From Budorcas taxicolor (lineage: Eukaryota > Chordata > Mammalia > Artiodactyla > Bovidae): a stretch of DNA of 64,000 nucleotides. The notes below the pieces were generated by a model. It worked only from the letters and a program-made list of their open reading frames with translations, searched no databases and was not told where the DNA came from. Both the position numbers and the translations under genes were made by a program. How positions within the stretch are numbered: the first letter of the stretch is position 1; every line of letters begins with the position of its first letter. Positions 11,836-24,143 of this stretch are shown here, piece by piece. The stretch covers positions 20,464,001-20,528,000 of the forward strand of contig NC_068933.1 in NCBI RefSeq assembly GCF_023091745.1, given 5' to 3'.

Positions 11836-12177
11836 CAAAATCAAATTAATATAATGATTAATTAAAAGGTTCCTCATACATTTTTTTAATACTATAAACT
11901 TTCCACTTGTCAAACCGGTGATAGAAAGTACCCACCTATATTTTAATGAAAAGGGTATAAGTTAGTTCTTCCTTTCAAGAGAGCAAATTAGGAAAATATA
12001 TCAAAAGCAGTAGTGTTCACACCTCTTGACCTTGTGATTCTAGTGTGGATTTATTCTAATGAAATACACTAGGCTTTATGTATGTTGAAATTTGTTGTTG
12101 TCTTTTATATAACAAACAGGGAAACAATCCAATGCTAAAGGATTAGTTAAATAAATACTAATATAACTTGGAATGGA

Positions 12178-12388
12178 CTCAAGTGTTAGTCACTCAGTCG
12201 TTTTGACTCTTTGTGACCTCATGGACTGTAGCCTGCCAGCCTTCTCTGTCAATGGGATTTCCCAGGCAAGAATACTGGAGCCGGTAGCCCTGCCCTTCTC
12301 CAGGGGATCTTCCTGACCCAGGGATCAAACCCAGGTCTCCTGCACTGCATCCAGATTCTTTACCATCTGAGCCACCAGGGAAACCCCT
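12178..12388 (-). mobile_element. Bov-tA SINE (antisense)
   Basis: Reverse-complement Bov-tA: the tail 'gttagtcactcagtcg' is at the left and the tRNA-like head ends 'gagccaccagggaaacccc' at the right. The complement of the B box ('gggatcaaaccc') is at about 12321. Confidence 0.9.
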
Positions 12389-12524
12389 ATTAAAATCTTA
12401 CTTATGTAAAATAATGATTCAGGAAATATTTATGGTATAACTTTTACCATATATAAAATTTTTATAATATAACTTTTAAAAGTACATACATACATAAGCA
12501 AAATATATTAAAATGACCATTCTT

Positions 12525-12728
12525 TTTTAATGTAAATTTATTTATTTTAATTGGAGGCTAATTACAATATTGTATTGGTTTTGCCATACATTAACATGAA
12601 TCCGCCTCGGGTGTACACGTGTTCCCCATCCTGAAACCCTCTCCTACCTCCCTCCCCATACCATCCCTCTGGTTCATCCCAGTGCACCAGCCCCAAGCAT
12701 CCTGTATCCTGCATCGAACCTGGCCTGG
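12525..12728 (-). mobile_element. L1_BT-like LINE 3' end (antisense)
   Basis: A T-rich (poly-A complement) start leads into the antisense ruminant L1 3' end, with 'ttggttttgccatacattaa' and 'gccccaagcatcctgtatcc'. It shares the 'gatgcttggggctggtgca'-type motif with the L1 piece inside the mariner at 33657-33905. It looks little decayed. Confidence 0.85.
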
Positions 12729-13387
12729 TGAGTCTTATTTTTAAGTAGAGAGGTTAAATAAATTTTCAATACTTTTATTGATTTTGTATAATTCTAAGTC
12801 TTCAATAATTGACTAAATTTAAACTTTCCAATACCACACCATCCCTTTTTACTACACTCCAATCAAACTTTTACCTACATTTTTAATAAGTTCAACAATG
12901 ATGTCTACTTGGCTAAATGTGATACTCAACATTTAGTTTCTGTCTTAACTTGAACTACTGCAACTTTCCACCCAGTTGATCACTTCCTCATTCTTAATAC
13001 ACTTTCTTCACTTGGCTTACAGGATGCTATCTCTTCTTAGTTTTCTTCCAAACTGCCTTCCCATTCGGATTCTTGTTTGCCGATTGCACCCCTTCTCCCT
13101 GAATGTCCCACAGCTCAGTTCACTTACATCTGGTTCACTTACATCAACAGCCTTGGTGATCTGATGCAATCTTACAACTGTAAATATCATGTACAAACAC
13201 AATTACCCAAATGTACATTTCTAGACTAGACCCCTGTTTTATCCTTCACAATCATATAGCACACTGTTCAAATCTACACAAGTACTTCAATATTAAATAG
13301 TAGGCATCTCCAAACAACAAATCTAAAAAGGGACTCTGGTACTGTTTCCCCAAAATCTGCTCTACTCACCTTTTATTTTCCCAAATC
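12729..13387. other. unique DNA
   Basis: No gene or repeat recognised. The short ORF pair at 12976-13164 (+) and 13017-13202 (-) has no recognisable content. Confidence 0.5.
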
Positions 13388-13711
13388 CCTTGGACTGCAA
13401 GGAGATCCAACCAGTTCAACCTAAAGGAAATCAGTCCTGAATATTCATTAGAAGGACTGATGTTGAAGCTGAAATGCCAACACTTTGGCCACCTGATGAG
13501 AAGAACTGACTCACTGGAAAAGACCCTGATGCTGGGAAAGACTGAAGGCAGGAGAAGTGGACAGCAGAGGATGAGATGGTTGGATGGCATCACCAACTCG
13601 ATAGACATGAGTTTGAGTAAGCTCTGGGAGTTGATGATGGACAGGGAAGCCTGGTGTGCTGCAGTCCATGGTGTCACAAAGAGTCAGACATGACTGAGCG
13701 ACTGAACTGAA
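13388..13711 (+). mobile_element. BovB LINE 3' end (sense)
   Basis: A 5'-truncated BovB starts at 'cccttggactgcaaggag' and ends with the 'gagcgactgaactga' tail. The open stretch at 13460-13693 encodes the basic LMLGKTEGRRSGQQRMRWLDG region that forms the end of ORF2. A clear duplication was not found. Confidence 0.9.
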
Positions 13712-14886
13712 TTTCCCTTTATCTCACTCTCTCATCTCTAATTTTACAGAATAAATCTAGCTGACTCTATCCTGTCAATTATTTCTCATCTAGTCCTCAT
13801 CCTACCATGATGTGTTTCCTAGATAACTATAATAGCCTACTAATTAGTCTCCCAGATTCCCCCATCACTTTGGAAGTGTCTGTTATCAAAATGGGCATCA
13901 CAGTGATCTTTGAAAATGCAAAATGGACAATCTTAATTTTGTGACCTACAAAAGGTTACCCATTTCATGTAGTGAAAGGAAAGACCTCACAATGTTATGT
14001 GAGTCCCTTGTGTGAGGTACCTACCACATCCTCACCCCCATTAATTCCCTGAGCTCATCTTTATTCTTCTGTCATTCCCTCTGCTCCATTGTACATTGTC
14101 CTGCCCCACACTCTATATCTAGAAGACACCGCTCTGACCCTTCTTTAGCTGATGATTCCTCCTTTTGGGTGAGGAGGATTCCATGAGCCTAAAACACATG
14201 CGCAGATGGAAGCACAAGCCTTCCCCTTCTAGACTAAGGTCCAGATACAAGAAATCCGGAGGTTTCTCACCAAATATCCTTCAAGATTCTGTGTGTGTTC
14301 CCAGGATATCTTATAACACTAGTGTGTGCATCCCTGGGGGAGAAGTGCCCAAGAAGAAGCTGCTCAGGGAAGAATTTCAGTGGGGTAGGGACCAGGTAAA
14401 TGAGAGTATTCACATGGATATGCATAAAATCTTCTCAGTGTGAGATGAAACGAGGCAGGAAGAAAAGAGGGCTGGCCCAGCTCTCATTTGCTTGTGCGAT
14501 CTTGACTTGAAACTCTAATATGGTTGAGAAAATATAAGTTGGTTTTGGAAAATAAGCATGTAATGCCACAAATCTGTAATCCATTTGCTCCCTTTAGAAA
14601 GTAGTTAGAAAATTCTTGGTGAAAAAAACTAAGCTTGTTTATTCCATGATCCACAACTCTGACTTGTTTTTTTATTTAGAGTTTTCATTTTTCCTTTCTG
14701 CTAAACCAATAGCCATAGTCAAATATACACAGATCCATTCTGACATGGGAGGCACTGTCATATGTTGCAGTTGAGGGTTATATGGAAAACAATTTTAAAT
14801 AAGTATCAAAATCTTTTAAAAGAATGTAGTTTTTTATTCTGATATACAATGTCTAGAAATGTACCCAAGCAAAAGGCTTAGATGTC
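13712..14886. other. unique DNA with one unassigned ORF
   Basis: No repeat is recognised. A 92-codon + strand ORF at 14165-14443 (MGEEDSMSLKHMRRWKHKPS...) lies in a slightly more GC-rich patch. It has no recognisable domain, splice-site context or neighbour that supports coding, and I regard it as probable chance. Confidence 0.4.
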
Positions 14887-16353
14887 ATTCAGTTCAGTTC
14901 AGTTGCTCAGTCGTATTCGACTCTTTGCAACCCCATGAATCACAGCACGCCAGGCCTCCCTGTCCATCAACAACTTCTGGAGTTCACCCAAACCCATGTC
15001 CATCGAGTTGGTGTTGCCATCCAGCCATCTCATCCTCTGTTGTCCACTTCTCCTCCTGCCCTCAATCTTTCCCAGCATCAGGGTCTTTTCAAATGAATCA
15101 GCTCTTTGCATCAGGTGGCCAAAGTATTGGAGTTTCAGCTTCAACGTCAGTCCTTTCAATGAACCCCTAGGACTGATCTCCTTTAGGATGGATTGGTTGG
15201 GTCTCCTTGCAGTCCAAGGGACTCTTAAGAGTCTTCTCCAACACCACAGTTCAAAAGCATCAATTCTTCAGCGCTCAGCTTTCTTCATAGTCCAACTCTC
15301 ACATCCATACATGACCACTGGAAAAACCATAGTCTTGACTATGTCTAGTCAAGACCTTTGTTGACAAAGTAACGTCTCTGCTTTTGAATATGCTATCTAG
15401 GTTGGTCATAACTTTCCTTCCAAGGAGTAAGCATCCTTTAATTTCATGGCTGCAGTCACCATCTGCAGTGATTTTGGATCCCAGAAAAATAACTGATTCC
15501 CCATCTATTTGCCATGAAGTGATGGGACCAGATACCGTGATCTTCGTTTTCTGAATGTTGAGCTTTAAGCCAACTTTTTCACTTTCCTCTTTCACTGTCA
15601 TCAAGAGGCTCTTTAGTTCTTCTTCACTTTCTGCCATAAAGGTGGTGTCATCTGCATATCTGAGGTTATTGATATTTCTCCCAGCAATCTTGATTCCAGC
15701 TTGTGCTTCCTCCAGCCCAGTGTTTCTCATGATGTACTCTGCATATAAGTTAAATAAGCAGGGTGACAATATTCAACCTTGATGTACTCCTTTTCCTATT
15801 TGGAACCAGTCTGTTGTTCCATGTCCATTTCTAACTGTTGCTTCCTGATCTGCATACAGATTTCTCAAGAGTCAGGTCAGGTGGTCCAGTATGCCCATCT
15901 CTTTCAGAATTTTCCACAGTTTATTGTGATCCACACAGTCAAAGGCCTTGGCATAGTCAATAAAGCAGAAACAGATGTTTTTCTGGAACTCTCTTGCTTT
16001 TTTGATGATCCGGAGGATGTTGGCAATTTGATCTCTGGTTCCTCTGCCTTTTCTAAAACCAGCTTGAACATCTGGAAGTTCACCGTTCACATATTGCTGA
16101 AGCCTGTCTTGGAGAATTTTGAGCATTACTTTACTAGCGTGTGAGATGAGTGCAATTGTGCGGTAGCTTTAGCATTCTTTGGCATTGCCTTTCTTAGGGA
16201 TTGGAATGAAAACTGACCTTTTCTAGTCCTGTGGCCACTGCTGAGTTTTCCAAATTTGCTGGTATATTGAGTGCAGCATTTCCACAATATCGTCTTTCAG
16301 GATTTGAAACAGCTCAACTGGAACTCCATCACCTCCACTAGCTTTGTTCATTA
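14887..16353 (-). mobile_element. BovB LINE, 1.5-kb antisense copy
   Basis: An antisense BovB runs from a (TTCAG)n tail at 14889-14905 to a 5' truncation near 'cctccactagctttgttc'. It covers the 3' region and most of the reverse-transcriptase domain. Flanking duplication is unclear; only a weak tcatt at both ends was seen. Confidence 0.92.
15299..16350 (-). pseudogene. BovB ORF2 reverse-transcriptase remnant
   Basis: The minus strand encodes an RTE-type reverse transcriptase. 15872-16126 carries QAGFRKGRGTRDQIANI and motif A (FIDYAKAFDCVDH). 15299-15769 carries SPCLFNLYAEYIMRN, the catalytic YADD (about 15647-15658) and LKLNIQKTK. The two open stretches are in the same frame, separated by about 100 bp with two stops that appear to be Cys codons changed to TGA (in LTCLLRN and QGCILSP, as seen intact at 63770-63900). 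Upstream, a Trp-to-stop change and other damage end the frame. Catalytic residues survive but the element is truncated. Confidence 0.88.
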
Positions 16354-16784
16354 ACAATTTTTAATAAAAAGACTCATGCAAGTGGTGTATCATAGAAATA
16401 TTATATACAATTATACTGATAAAATGAATCATTAAGTAGTTCATGTTATAGCTGTACAACATAAAACCATACAGTTTCTAAATATAATAGCTCATGACAC
16501 AAAAGTTTATTTCTGCTATATTTAGTGAAAAATAAGTTAAAAACAAATTGAATATAATCTTTTTTCAAAGAGGATAGTTGTAGAAATACTTGTGCATGTG
16601 TAGAAATATTTCTGTTAAGTATATGTCTACATGTAACAGTTGTTGCCGCCAAGTAGAAATAACACAAATGAAATTTTTAGTTTTTTAAAATACGTTTTAA
16701 TAATAAAGTGAATTAAAATACTAATATTTTATTAAAAAGCATCTCAGCATTCATCTTTTACTTTAAATTTTATTTGATATTTTT

Positions 16785-16935
16785 TCCAATTTTATTGAGA
16801 AATAATTGGCATATATCGTATCCATTTAAGGTGTCCAGCATGACAGTTTGATTTACATATATTGTGAAATGATTACCACACTAGGCTCAGCTGACATCCA
16901 TCTTCTCATCTGTTTTTTTATCTGATGAATTATAT
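16785..16935 (-). mobile_element. old L1 3' region fragment (antisense)
   Basis: 'aattttattgagaaataatt', 'tttaaggtgtccagcatgac' and 'tgaaatgattaccacactag' match the antisense 3' region of old mammalian L1 subfamilies. Confidence 0.6.
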
Positions 16936-18479
16936 TTTCAGTACTTCATAAGGTTTTAGAAGATTCAAATCTCTTTAGTTGAGCTGTGCTCATTGTAATG
17001 CCTTTAAACAGTATTTTTGCAGTCTTGTTATTTTTCTTCCACCTTGGCTTTACTTTATATACATTATTAGCTTTTATGATAAAATCCACATTTCCTCATC
17101 TATAAAAGGATAGTCACTATTCACATGGTTGTTGTGAAGATTGAATGACATAATACATAAGCATAATCAAGAATGAAGATTATTATTTTTAATCTAATTC
17201 TTAGTTTTTCAATCAGAAAATAATATATTTGAATGCTTTGCAATAGAGCACATACTTACACTTGTTCAAAAGTAAGAAAAATTTATAATTCTGGTTTTAT
17301 AGGCACTTTGATGGTTTCAAAAATAAATGAAATAGCTCTAAATGTTTAAAGTCTTGGTATTTCAAATTCATGCTTTTTAAACTATTTTGCCATAAACATT
17401 ACCTTTGTAAAACTTTGTTTCTTATCATCAATCCTGAAATAGTCATAAGATTGTTAAACATTTTTGGACTCACTTCATCAAAAAACGGAGTAAATAATAT
17501 TTAAGTTACAAGAGAAGAGCTATTTCTTTTGAAATATTTTGCAACCCATCATAATATTTTACCATGTAGAAACAATAGCATAAACCAAAATTTACATTTA
17601 AACGTTCAGTTTTCAAAACAATTTTTCAGAATCAAAATAAATGATTTATGTTCAAAGAAAATCTGCTTTGCAGAATTATAAAAACAAATGCCAGAATACC
17701 TATTTTAAAAAGGCTTTATCATTTCATGGATGAATTCGAACATTTTAACTGTGCCTCTTACTTAGCATGGAAGACTTTCTCTTCTCTGAAAGATAAACTA
17801 CTGTCATCGAAGGAAATACCTACTGGGTGGATGTTAACAATGCTCTTCTCAGGATCAGTTCCATTTGCACACAAAACACTCAAAAAGGAGAATTGTAAAC
17901 TGGTCAATATTACTACTCCACAAAAATCCCATGAAGAGGTCTTTAATATAAAATTCAGTCAAATAAATCCTCATCAGCTATGAGTTTTCAATAAGGTCTA
18001 TTTCAGTCAGCTCTACTCATTATTTTTGAAAGCAAACTTTTATTATAAAATAATGTATCTATTAAAGAAAATTTGGAAAACTAGAATTGAAGGGTCATTT
18101 GTTTTCCTAAGATCCAAATTTATTTAAGGTTTTAATTGTCCTAATCACTCCTAAATCCAGCAAACATTTAGTGTAAGCAGATCACAATGGGTCATCCGTA
18201 TTTGAATAGTATTCAGCATAAGATTATCTAGTATTTGATCTACATAAAAGAGCTCCTCTCCTGCTGCTTTATGGGAATGGAAGAAAGTTTACTGTTTCTC
18301 AGTCATTACTCATAAATATTGTGTGATGTTTCACTTCACCATATGGATTTTCACTGGCATCCAGGATCTTACAAACCTAATATTATGTTAAAGGATGCTA
18401 CTCCATCCGGGTTCCTAAGTGTAAGTTTCACTGCTAAATTTTGCCCCAAATGCAAAGCATTCTGGCTTGATTGGTAAAA

Positions 18480-18620
18480 GGACCTAAGTTCTAGCCCTGT
18501 GTTTTGGCTCTCATTTTGGACAAGCCACCTTAGTATTCAGAACCTTGAGTCCCTCCTCTGTCATACGGGGAGACTAAACTAGATATTCTTTAGGGTTTCT
18601 TTCCAGCTCAAGTTTTTATG
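18480..18620 (+). repeat. MIR SINE remnant
   Basis: The phrases 'tctagccctgtgttttggctc', 'ggacaagccacctt', 'tcctctgtcatacgggga' and 'tttctttccagctcaag' follow the order of a mammalian MIR. Confidence 0.5.
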
Positions 18621-18844
18621 AACTTATTCTAGGTCACAGGATATAGCTGAGCACTCCAGGAAAGACTATGTCATAATCTTGACCAATGGTTCTTGACTAT
18701 GAAGTCAGGGGCCACAGTTGCCAGAGATGTTAAAGCATATTGCAAAGGAAATATTCATATGTCTCTACAAACAGAAGATCCCCCTTTTCATCTAGAAGAT
18801 TCATTCACCACAGAGGATCAGGAAAATATCATTGAAATCAGATT

Positions 18845-19010
18845 ACAGCAACTCCTTGCTTAAATTCTTGGATGGCTTCTAAAAACCAAGCCTGTTCACA
18901 GTGTATAAATCCCGAAACCATTTGTCCCTGTCTAACTTTCCAACCTCATCTCTTTCCTGTGTAATCTACACACAGGTATATCATAGCAGTGATTCAGGTA
19001 CACTGGATTT
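18845..19010 (+). repeat. possible L2 LINE fragment
   Basis: 'ctccttgcttaaattcttgg', 'atggcttctaaaaa' and 'tttccaacctcatctctt' resemble L2 3' sequence. It is highly decayed. Confidence 0.33.
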
Positions 19011-20509
19011 CTTTGATTTTCTCTAATGAGTCAAGCTGTTTTTTACAATGGGTCCTCTACAAGTAAAATTCTCTCTGACTGGAACTTTATTCAGCCAGAT
19101 CATAGTATATCAGTCTGGTGAATAGGCATTTATTCAGATATGTATGAAAACACACTCATTTCAGTCTCAGAAGTCAGTGGGAATATCTTGGTTCTGACCA
19201 CATCATCTTTTTTATTTGCTCCAAACAGAGAAATACATATATTTGTACATTTTGTTCCACTTTAGTCTCAAAATAGTGCAAGATAGCAATGACTTCCTAG
19301 TTCAATGAAGTTATCAGAGTCTCAGCCATCACATCTCAAGTCTTCCCTGTCCCTCCTACCAAGAGTGGTTAGCCACTGTCACCACCACCAGCAGCAATAT
19401 GTTCTAATACATGACCTTGCTTGGTCTTCACAGATTTATGATTTTCAAAATGACCTCATTTATTTGCTTTTTGTTTATTACCCAAAAACATTATCTCTAT
19501 CTCCTAGAATGAGAACAGACTGAATCTTTGTTCCTATATGGGCATATTCCTCTCATCATGATGTAATAATATTTTAACTCTAAATGTGGGTCCTAAATAT
19601 TAAAAAGGTGATCATCCTCTGAAAGGGATTTTCTGATGAACACATTAATTTGCAAATGAAGGTTCCCCAACTCTATAAAGATTCCCCAATAAAGTACCAA
19701 ACATAAAGTATTTTGAGTACAGAAAAGTTGAACCATGGCCAATTTGATTTACTGTTGGAAATGCTGAAATGGCAGCCAGCTTTGAGTTCTAACAGAAAAA
19801 GTTAAATGATCCAAGAAAAAACATTACAATTAAATACCTGACTGAGTATACTCAGAAGTCCATGAAAATTTTCTCAAATGAAAAAACAAATTTGCATTGT
19901 TTATATTCAGCATTTATTACAAAAGCACACCTAAAAGATGAAATGATATGATATTTAAAATAAAAAATTTAAATGTTATTTTGAAAACAGGGGCAAGGTG
20001 AAAAAAAAATTATTCCTATGACAAATTTCCAACTGGGACTTTTATAAAGAGAAACTATAATAATCTTTATTATAGGTATCTTCATTCTTTAGATGTTTCC
20101 ACTACAACAATAAGTTTTACAGAGTGATTTAGTAAACTGCCCCAATTTAAATAACTATGCTTTCTTTTCCCTTGAAGACATTTGTCTTTTGTGATTCATA
20201 CTTAAAGAGCAGTAAAACAATTTCTGCACTTATCTACAGATTGCTAGGAAGCAGCAAGTGGGAAAGCATGATGCAAATTTTTAAATGATCCGAAGTTTAA
20301 TCCTCTTTGGAACTTTTAGGTAATCAACAGGAGGTTGTTATGAAACATAATCAAGAAACCTCATAAAGTGTACTCTTTAAAGTTCTATTGAACGCTATGG
20401 TGTTAATACAATCTAACAACACAGCACATAACATTACTGGGTGAAGGGGGACAATTTCCCCTCCACAGAGCAGTGAAATAATATTAGTAAGCCTTTATTA
20501 CGTGATTAT

Positions 20510-20736
20510 TGGCTTCCCAGTTGGCATTAGTGGTAAAAAAAAATCTGCCTGCCAATGCAGGAGATATAAGAGGTGTGGGTTTGATCCCTAGGATAGGAAG
20601 AGCCCCTGGAGGAGGAAATGGCATGCCACTCACAGATTCTTGCCTGAAGAATCCCATGGACAGAGGAGCCTAGTGGGCTACAGTCCATGGGGTTGCAAAG
20701 AGTCGGACCCAGCTGAACTTCTGAGCACACATTTCA
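20510..20736 (+). mobile_element. Bov-tA SINE with target-site duplication
   Basis: The head 'ggcttcccagttggcattag' and a B-box-like 'gggtttgatccc' (20577-20588) lead into the Bov-A body. An exact 7-bp duplication, tgattat, is at 20503-20509 and 20737-20743. An A9 run at 20536-20544 expands the head. Confidence 0.9.
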
Positions 20737-20775
20737 TGATTATCAGCTCATAAAGCCATCAGTACTTTACTCCTT

Positions 20776-22055
20776 TAAAAAAAAATAGTTTTGTTGGAAT
20801 ATGGTTGATTTACATTGTTAGTTAGTTTCAGGTATACAGCAAAATAATTCAGTTATATATACATTAATTCTTTTTAAGATTCTTTTCTCATATAAGTTAT
20901 CATACAATATTGGGTAGAGTTCCCTATGCTACACAGTAGGTCCTTGTTAGTTACCTATCTTACATATAAGTGGTGTACACATGTCCATCCTATGCTCTTG
21001 ATTTATCCCTCCCTTCAGCATTGCCCCTTTGGTAACCACAAGTTTGTTTACAATATCTATAATCTGCTTCTGTTTTATAAATAAGTTCATTTGTATCTTC
21101 TTACATTTATATTCCATGTATAAGTATATCGTACGTTTGTCTTTCCCTGTCTGACTTGATTGAAGGTGGGAGGAGAAGGGGACGACAGAGGATGAGATGG
21201 TTGGATGGCATCACTGACGTGATGGACATGAGTTTGAGCAAACTCCAGGAGTTGGTGATGGACAGGGAGGCCTGGCGTGCTGCAGTCCATGGGGTCGCAA
21301 AGAGTCAGACACGACCAAGCAACTGAACTGAACTGTCTGACTGACTTCACTTAGTATAATAATTTATAGTTGCCTCCATCTTGCTGTGAATAGCATTATT
21401 TCTTTCTCTTTTATGGCTGAGTAATAGTTCCTTGGATGCATGTACCACATCTTCTTTATCCATTTTTCTGTTGATGGGCATTTAGGTTGCTTCCATGTCT
21501 TGACTATTGTACTGCAATGAACATTGGGGTGCATGTATTCTTTTGGATTATGGTTTTCTCTGAATGCATGCCCAGGAGAGGAATTACTGGATCATATGTT
21601 AGCTCTATTTTAAGTTTTTTAAGGAACCTCCATACTCTTCTCCATAATGGTTGTACCAATTTGTATTCTTACTAGCAGTGTAGGAAGCTTCTCTTTTATC
21701 CAAACTTTCTCCGGCATTCATTATTTGTAGACTTTCTCATGATGGCCATTCTGATTGATGTGTGATACTCCATTGTAGCTTTGATTTGCATTTCTCTGAG
21801 AATCCGTGATGTTGAACATCTTTTCATGTGCTTTTTGGCCAATCATAGGTTTTGTTTGCAGAACTCTCTGCTTAGATCTTCTACCCATTTTTTGATTGGT
21901 TTGTTTGTTTTCATTTGGATTGTCTTTTTACATAGAGCCTTAAGAATTTTTTGTGTATTTTGGAGATAACTCCCTGGTTTGTTGAATCATTTGGAAATAT
22001 TTTCTCCCATCTGTGGGTTGTTTTTTCATTTCATCAACACCTTGTTCCTAAGCAA
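20776..22055 (-). mobile_element. L1 LINE 3' region and ORF2 end (antisense)
   Basis: Antisense L1 proceeds from the 3' region ('gtttcaggtatacagc', 'gagttccctatgctacacag') into the ORF2 C-terminal part ('gaggaattactggatcatat', 'gattgatgtgtgatactcca') and ends near 22055. It is split at 21157-21333 by a BovB 3' end. No intact frame survives. Confidence 0.88.
21157..21333 (+). mobile_element. BovB LINE 3' end inserted in L1
   Basis: This 177-bp severely 5'-truncated BovB starts in the 'gggaggagaaggggacgac' region and ends 'aactgaactgaac'. An exact 9-bp duplication, tgtctgact, flanks it at 21148-21156 and 21334-21342. L1 continues on both sides. Confidence 0.93.
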
Positions 22056-23435
22056 CTGGCATGACAATGTTATTGGTCTGAAACAAAATGATGTGTTGCT
22101 GCCCATTGGCTTTAATAAGATCACAAAGTGATGTATTAAAAGACAAGAAAATACTGAGAAGCATTGTCATCCATTAGAGGAACATTTTTGTTTGTAAAAT
22201 CCAGGACTAAAGGAACCTAGCTTTCACTCTTCACCTATAGCATTTTTTTTTCTGAATTTATTTGATTCATGGTTACAATAAAGAAATGACCAATTGAATA
22301 TAGGTCCTAGTATCTGTGGATATACTGGCAAGTTGGGTAACTGACTTTTTAAGATGTTTCTCTTCTGCTCCTACTTCTCCTCCTCTCTTTTTAATTAAAT
22401 ATATTTCAGTGTTCGTGAAATTTCATAGACTGACAGCTCCAGAGACAATGGTTCACCAAGAAACCATACCCATGAGTAATTGGCAGTATGAGCTCTACCC
22501 AGGGATGGGTTCATTCTGTGCTTGAAGAGCTGTGAGTTTGCCAGTGAAATTGGCAATAAGAGTGACTTTAGCATCAGCCAGAGAGAGGTCAGTACAACAA
22601 AATCTAAGAAAATACCTTTCTGTTTAACATATATACATAAAACCTCAGGGATATAAACATTGAGAAACAAAGGGAAAATAATTCTTTTGTTCAGGTCATA
22701 TTGTAAATGGCAGATGCTATGTATCACATTGTCTTAAGTTCAGGGGAAAAAATGAAATATTTTATTCCTCTGGTTAAATCAACAATTAGACTTCTTCTTG
22801 TCTTTCCTCCAGGTTCCCAACATCTTTTTTAGATACACAAAATATTAGGAAAAAAAGTAATATGCATCAAGAAATCAGAACCTATGGATACCATAAAATT
22901 ATGTTGCTTGTAATCAACCAATACAATATTCCATTACACTGTGTCCTCACAGCAATCTATGATTATTTTGTTCATAGGCTCTCATTTCACTCAACATTTT
23001 GAACTCTCCTTTCCTACCCATATCTCTCTGGTACTTCTAAAGATATCAACTAAATAAAAAATTTGATCCCAATAGTGGAGAGTCAGGAAACTATTTTCAG
23101 TGTAGTGTACTGACAAGGCCACACAAACTGAAATCAGTAATGAGACATGTGTTTGCTAGTTCTGATCTACTCTTCTAAACAACTGGTCTTAGACCAAGTA
23201 TCCCACCTCCATGAACATCTCTTTTCCTAGATGGAAAATGAAAATAAAAGAATACACAGTTGTTGAAAAATTGAATAACTCTAGAAAGTATAGTCATCCA
23301 ATAGTGGGGCTTCTAAATGTTAACACAATGTGCAATCTAATCCAAGTCTTCATAGGTAGCATATACTAATACTAATGAGTTCAATCTCTGTGTCTAATCC
23401 AGTAGTGATTTTAAATTTGACTGCATCAAAACAAA
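22056..23435. other. unique AT-rich DNA
   Basis: No repeat or gene recognised. The ORFs at 22316-22525 (+) and 22395-22727 (-) overlap on opposite strands and resemble nothing known. Confidence 0.5.
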
Positions 23436-23638
23436 GCTTACCAGGTGGCACTAGCAGTAAAGGACTCACCAGCGGATGCAGGAGAGGTAAGAGACGTCTT
23501 CGATCCCCGGGTCTGGAAGATCCTCTGGGGGAGGAAATGGCAACAGTGCAGTAGTTGTGCCTGGAGAATCCCATGGACAGAGGAGCCTGGCCATCTACCG
23601 TCCAAAGGGTCACAAAGAATCAGACACAACTGAAGTAA
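23436..23638 (+). mobile_element. Bov-tA SINE
   Basis: A head with 'ggtggcactagcagtaaagg' and a B-box-like 'cttcgatccccgg' precedes the Bov-A body, which ends 'gacacaactgaagtaac'. It lies in inverted orientation to the SINE at 23737-24069. Confidence 0.88.
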
Positions 23639-23736
23639 CTTATATATTATACATATATAATTACACACATATATACATACCTGTATATATAAGTATACAT
23701 GTATGTTTATATACACACATTTATATATATGCACAG
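23639..23736. repeat. AT/AC-rich microsatellite between inverted SINEs
   Basis: Imperfect TA and ACAC/TATG repeats fill the space between two Bov-tA elements of opposite orientation. It probably grew from the SINE tails. Confidence 0.85.
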
Positions 23737-24069
23737 GCTGTGCTGTGCTTAGTCCCTCAGTCATGTCCAGCTCTTTGCGACCTCATGGACTGTAGCCCAC
23801 AAGGCTCCTCTGTTCATGAGGATTCTCTGAGCAAGAATACTAGAGTGGGTCGTCATGCCCTCCTCCAGGGATCTTTACAACCCAGGGATTGAATTCAGGT
23901 CTCCTACATTGCAGGAGAATTCTTTACCGTCTGAGCCACCAAGGAAACCCAAGAATACTGGAGTGGTAGCCTATCCCTTCTCCTGGGGAACTTCCCAACC
24001 CAGGAATTAAACTGGGGTCTCCTGCATTGCAGGCAGATTCTTTACTAGCTGAGCCACCCAGGAAGCCCT
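23737..24069 (-). mobile_element. double-head Bov-tA SINE (antisense)
   Basis: A full antisense Bov-tA (23737-23950) is followed without a gap by a second antisense head and body half (23951-24069). Read on the minus strand this is head, half body ending 'ccagtattctt', then a second complete unit. The same junction occurs at 27505-27823 and 53411-53733, so it is a composite subfamily and not a chance tandem. Confidence 0.85.
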
Positions 24070-24112
24070 ATATACACACATATATGTGTTCATATATGCA
24101 TATATGTATGTA

Positions 24113-24143
<31 letters not shown>

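Larger units (their letters stand above)
16354..20509. other. AT-rich, mostly unique DNA
   Basis: About 4 kb with no BovB or Bov SINE. An ORF of 111 codons at 17648-17983 (+) is not recognised; its A+T-rich composition and isolation argue for chance. Older repeats within it are listed separately where visible. Confidence 0.5.

Noticed and set aside
14165..14443. 92-codon ORF (MGEEDSMSLKHMRRW...) as a possible exon
   Set aside because: No recognisable domain, no convincing splice context and no neighbouring exon. Kept only as a note on the unique stretch.
17648..17983. 111-codon ORF in AT-rich DNA
   Set aside because: No known motif; the composition matches the surrounding non-coding DNA.
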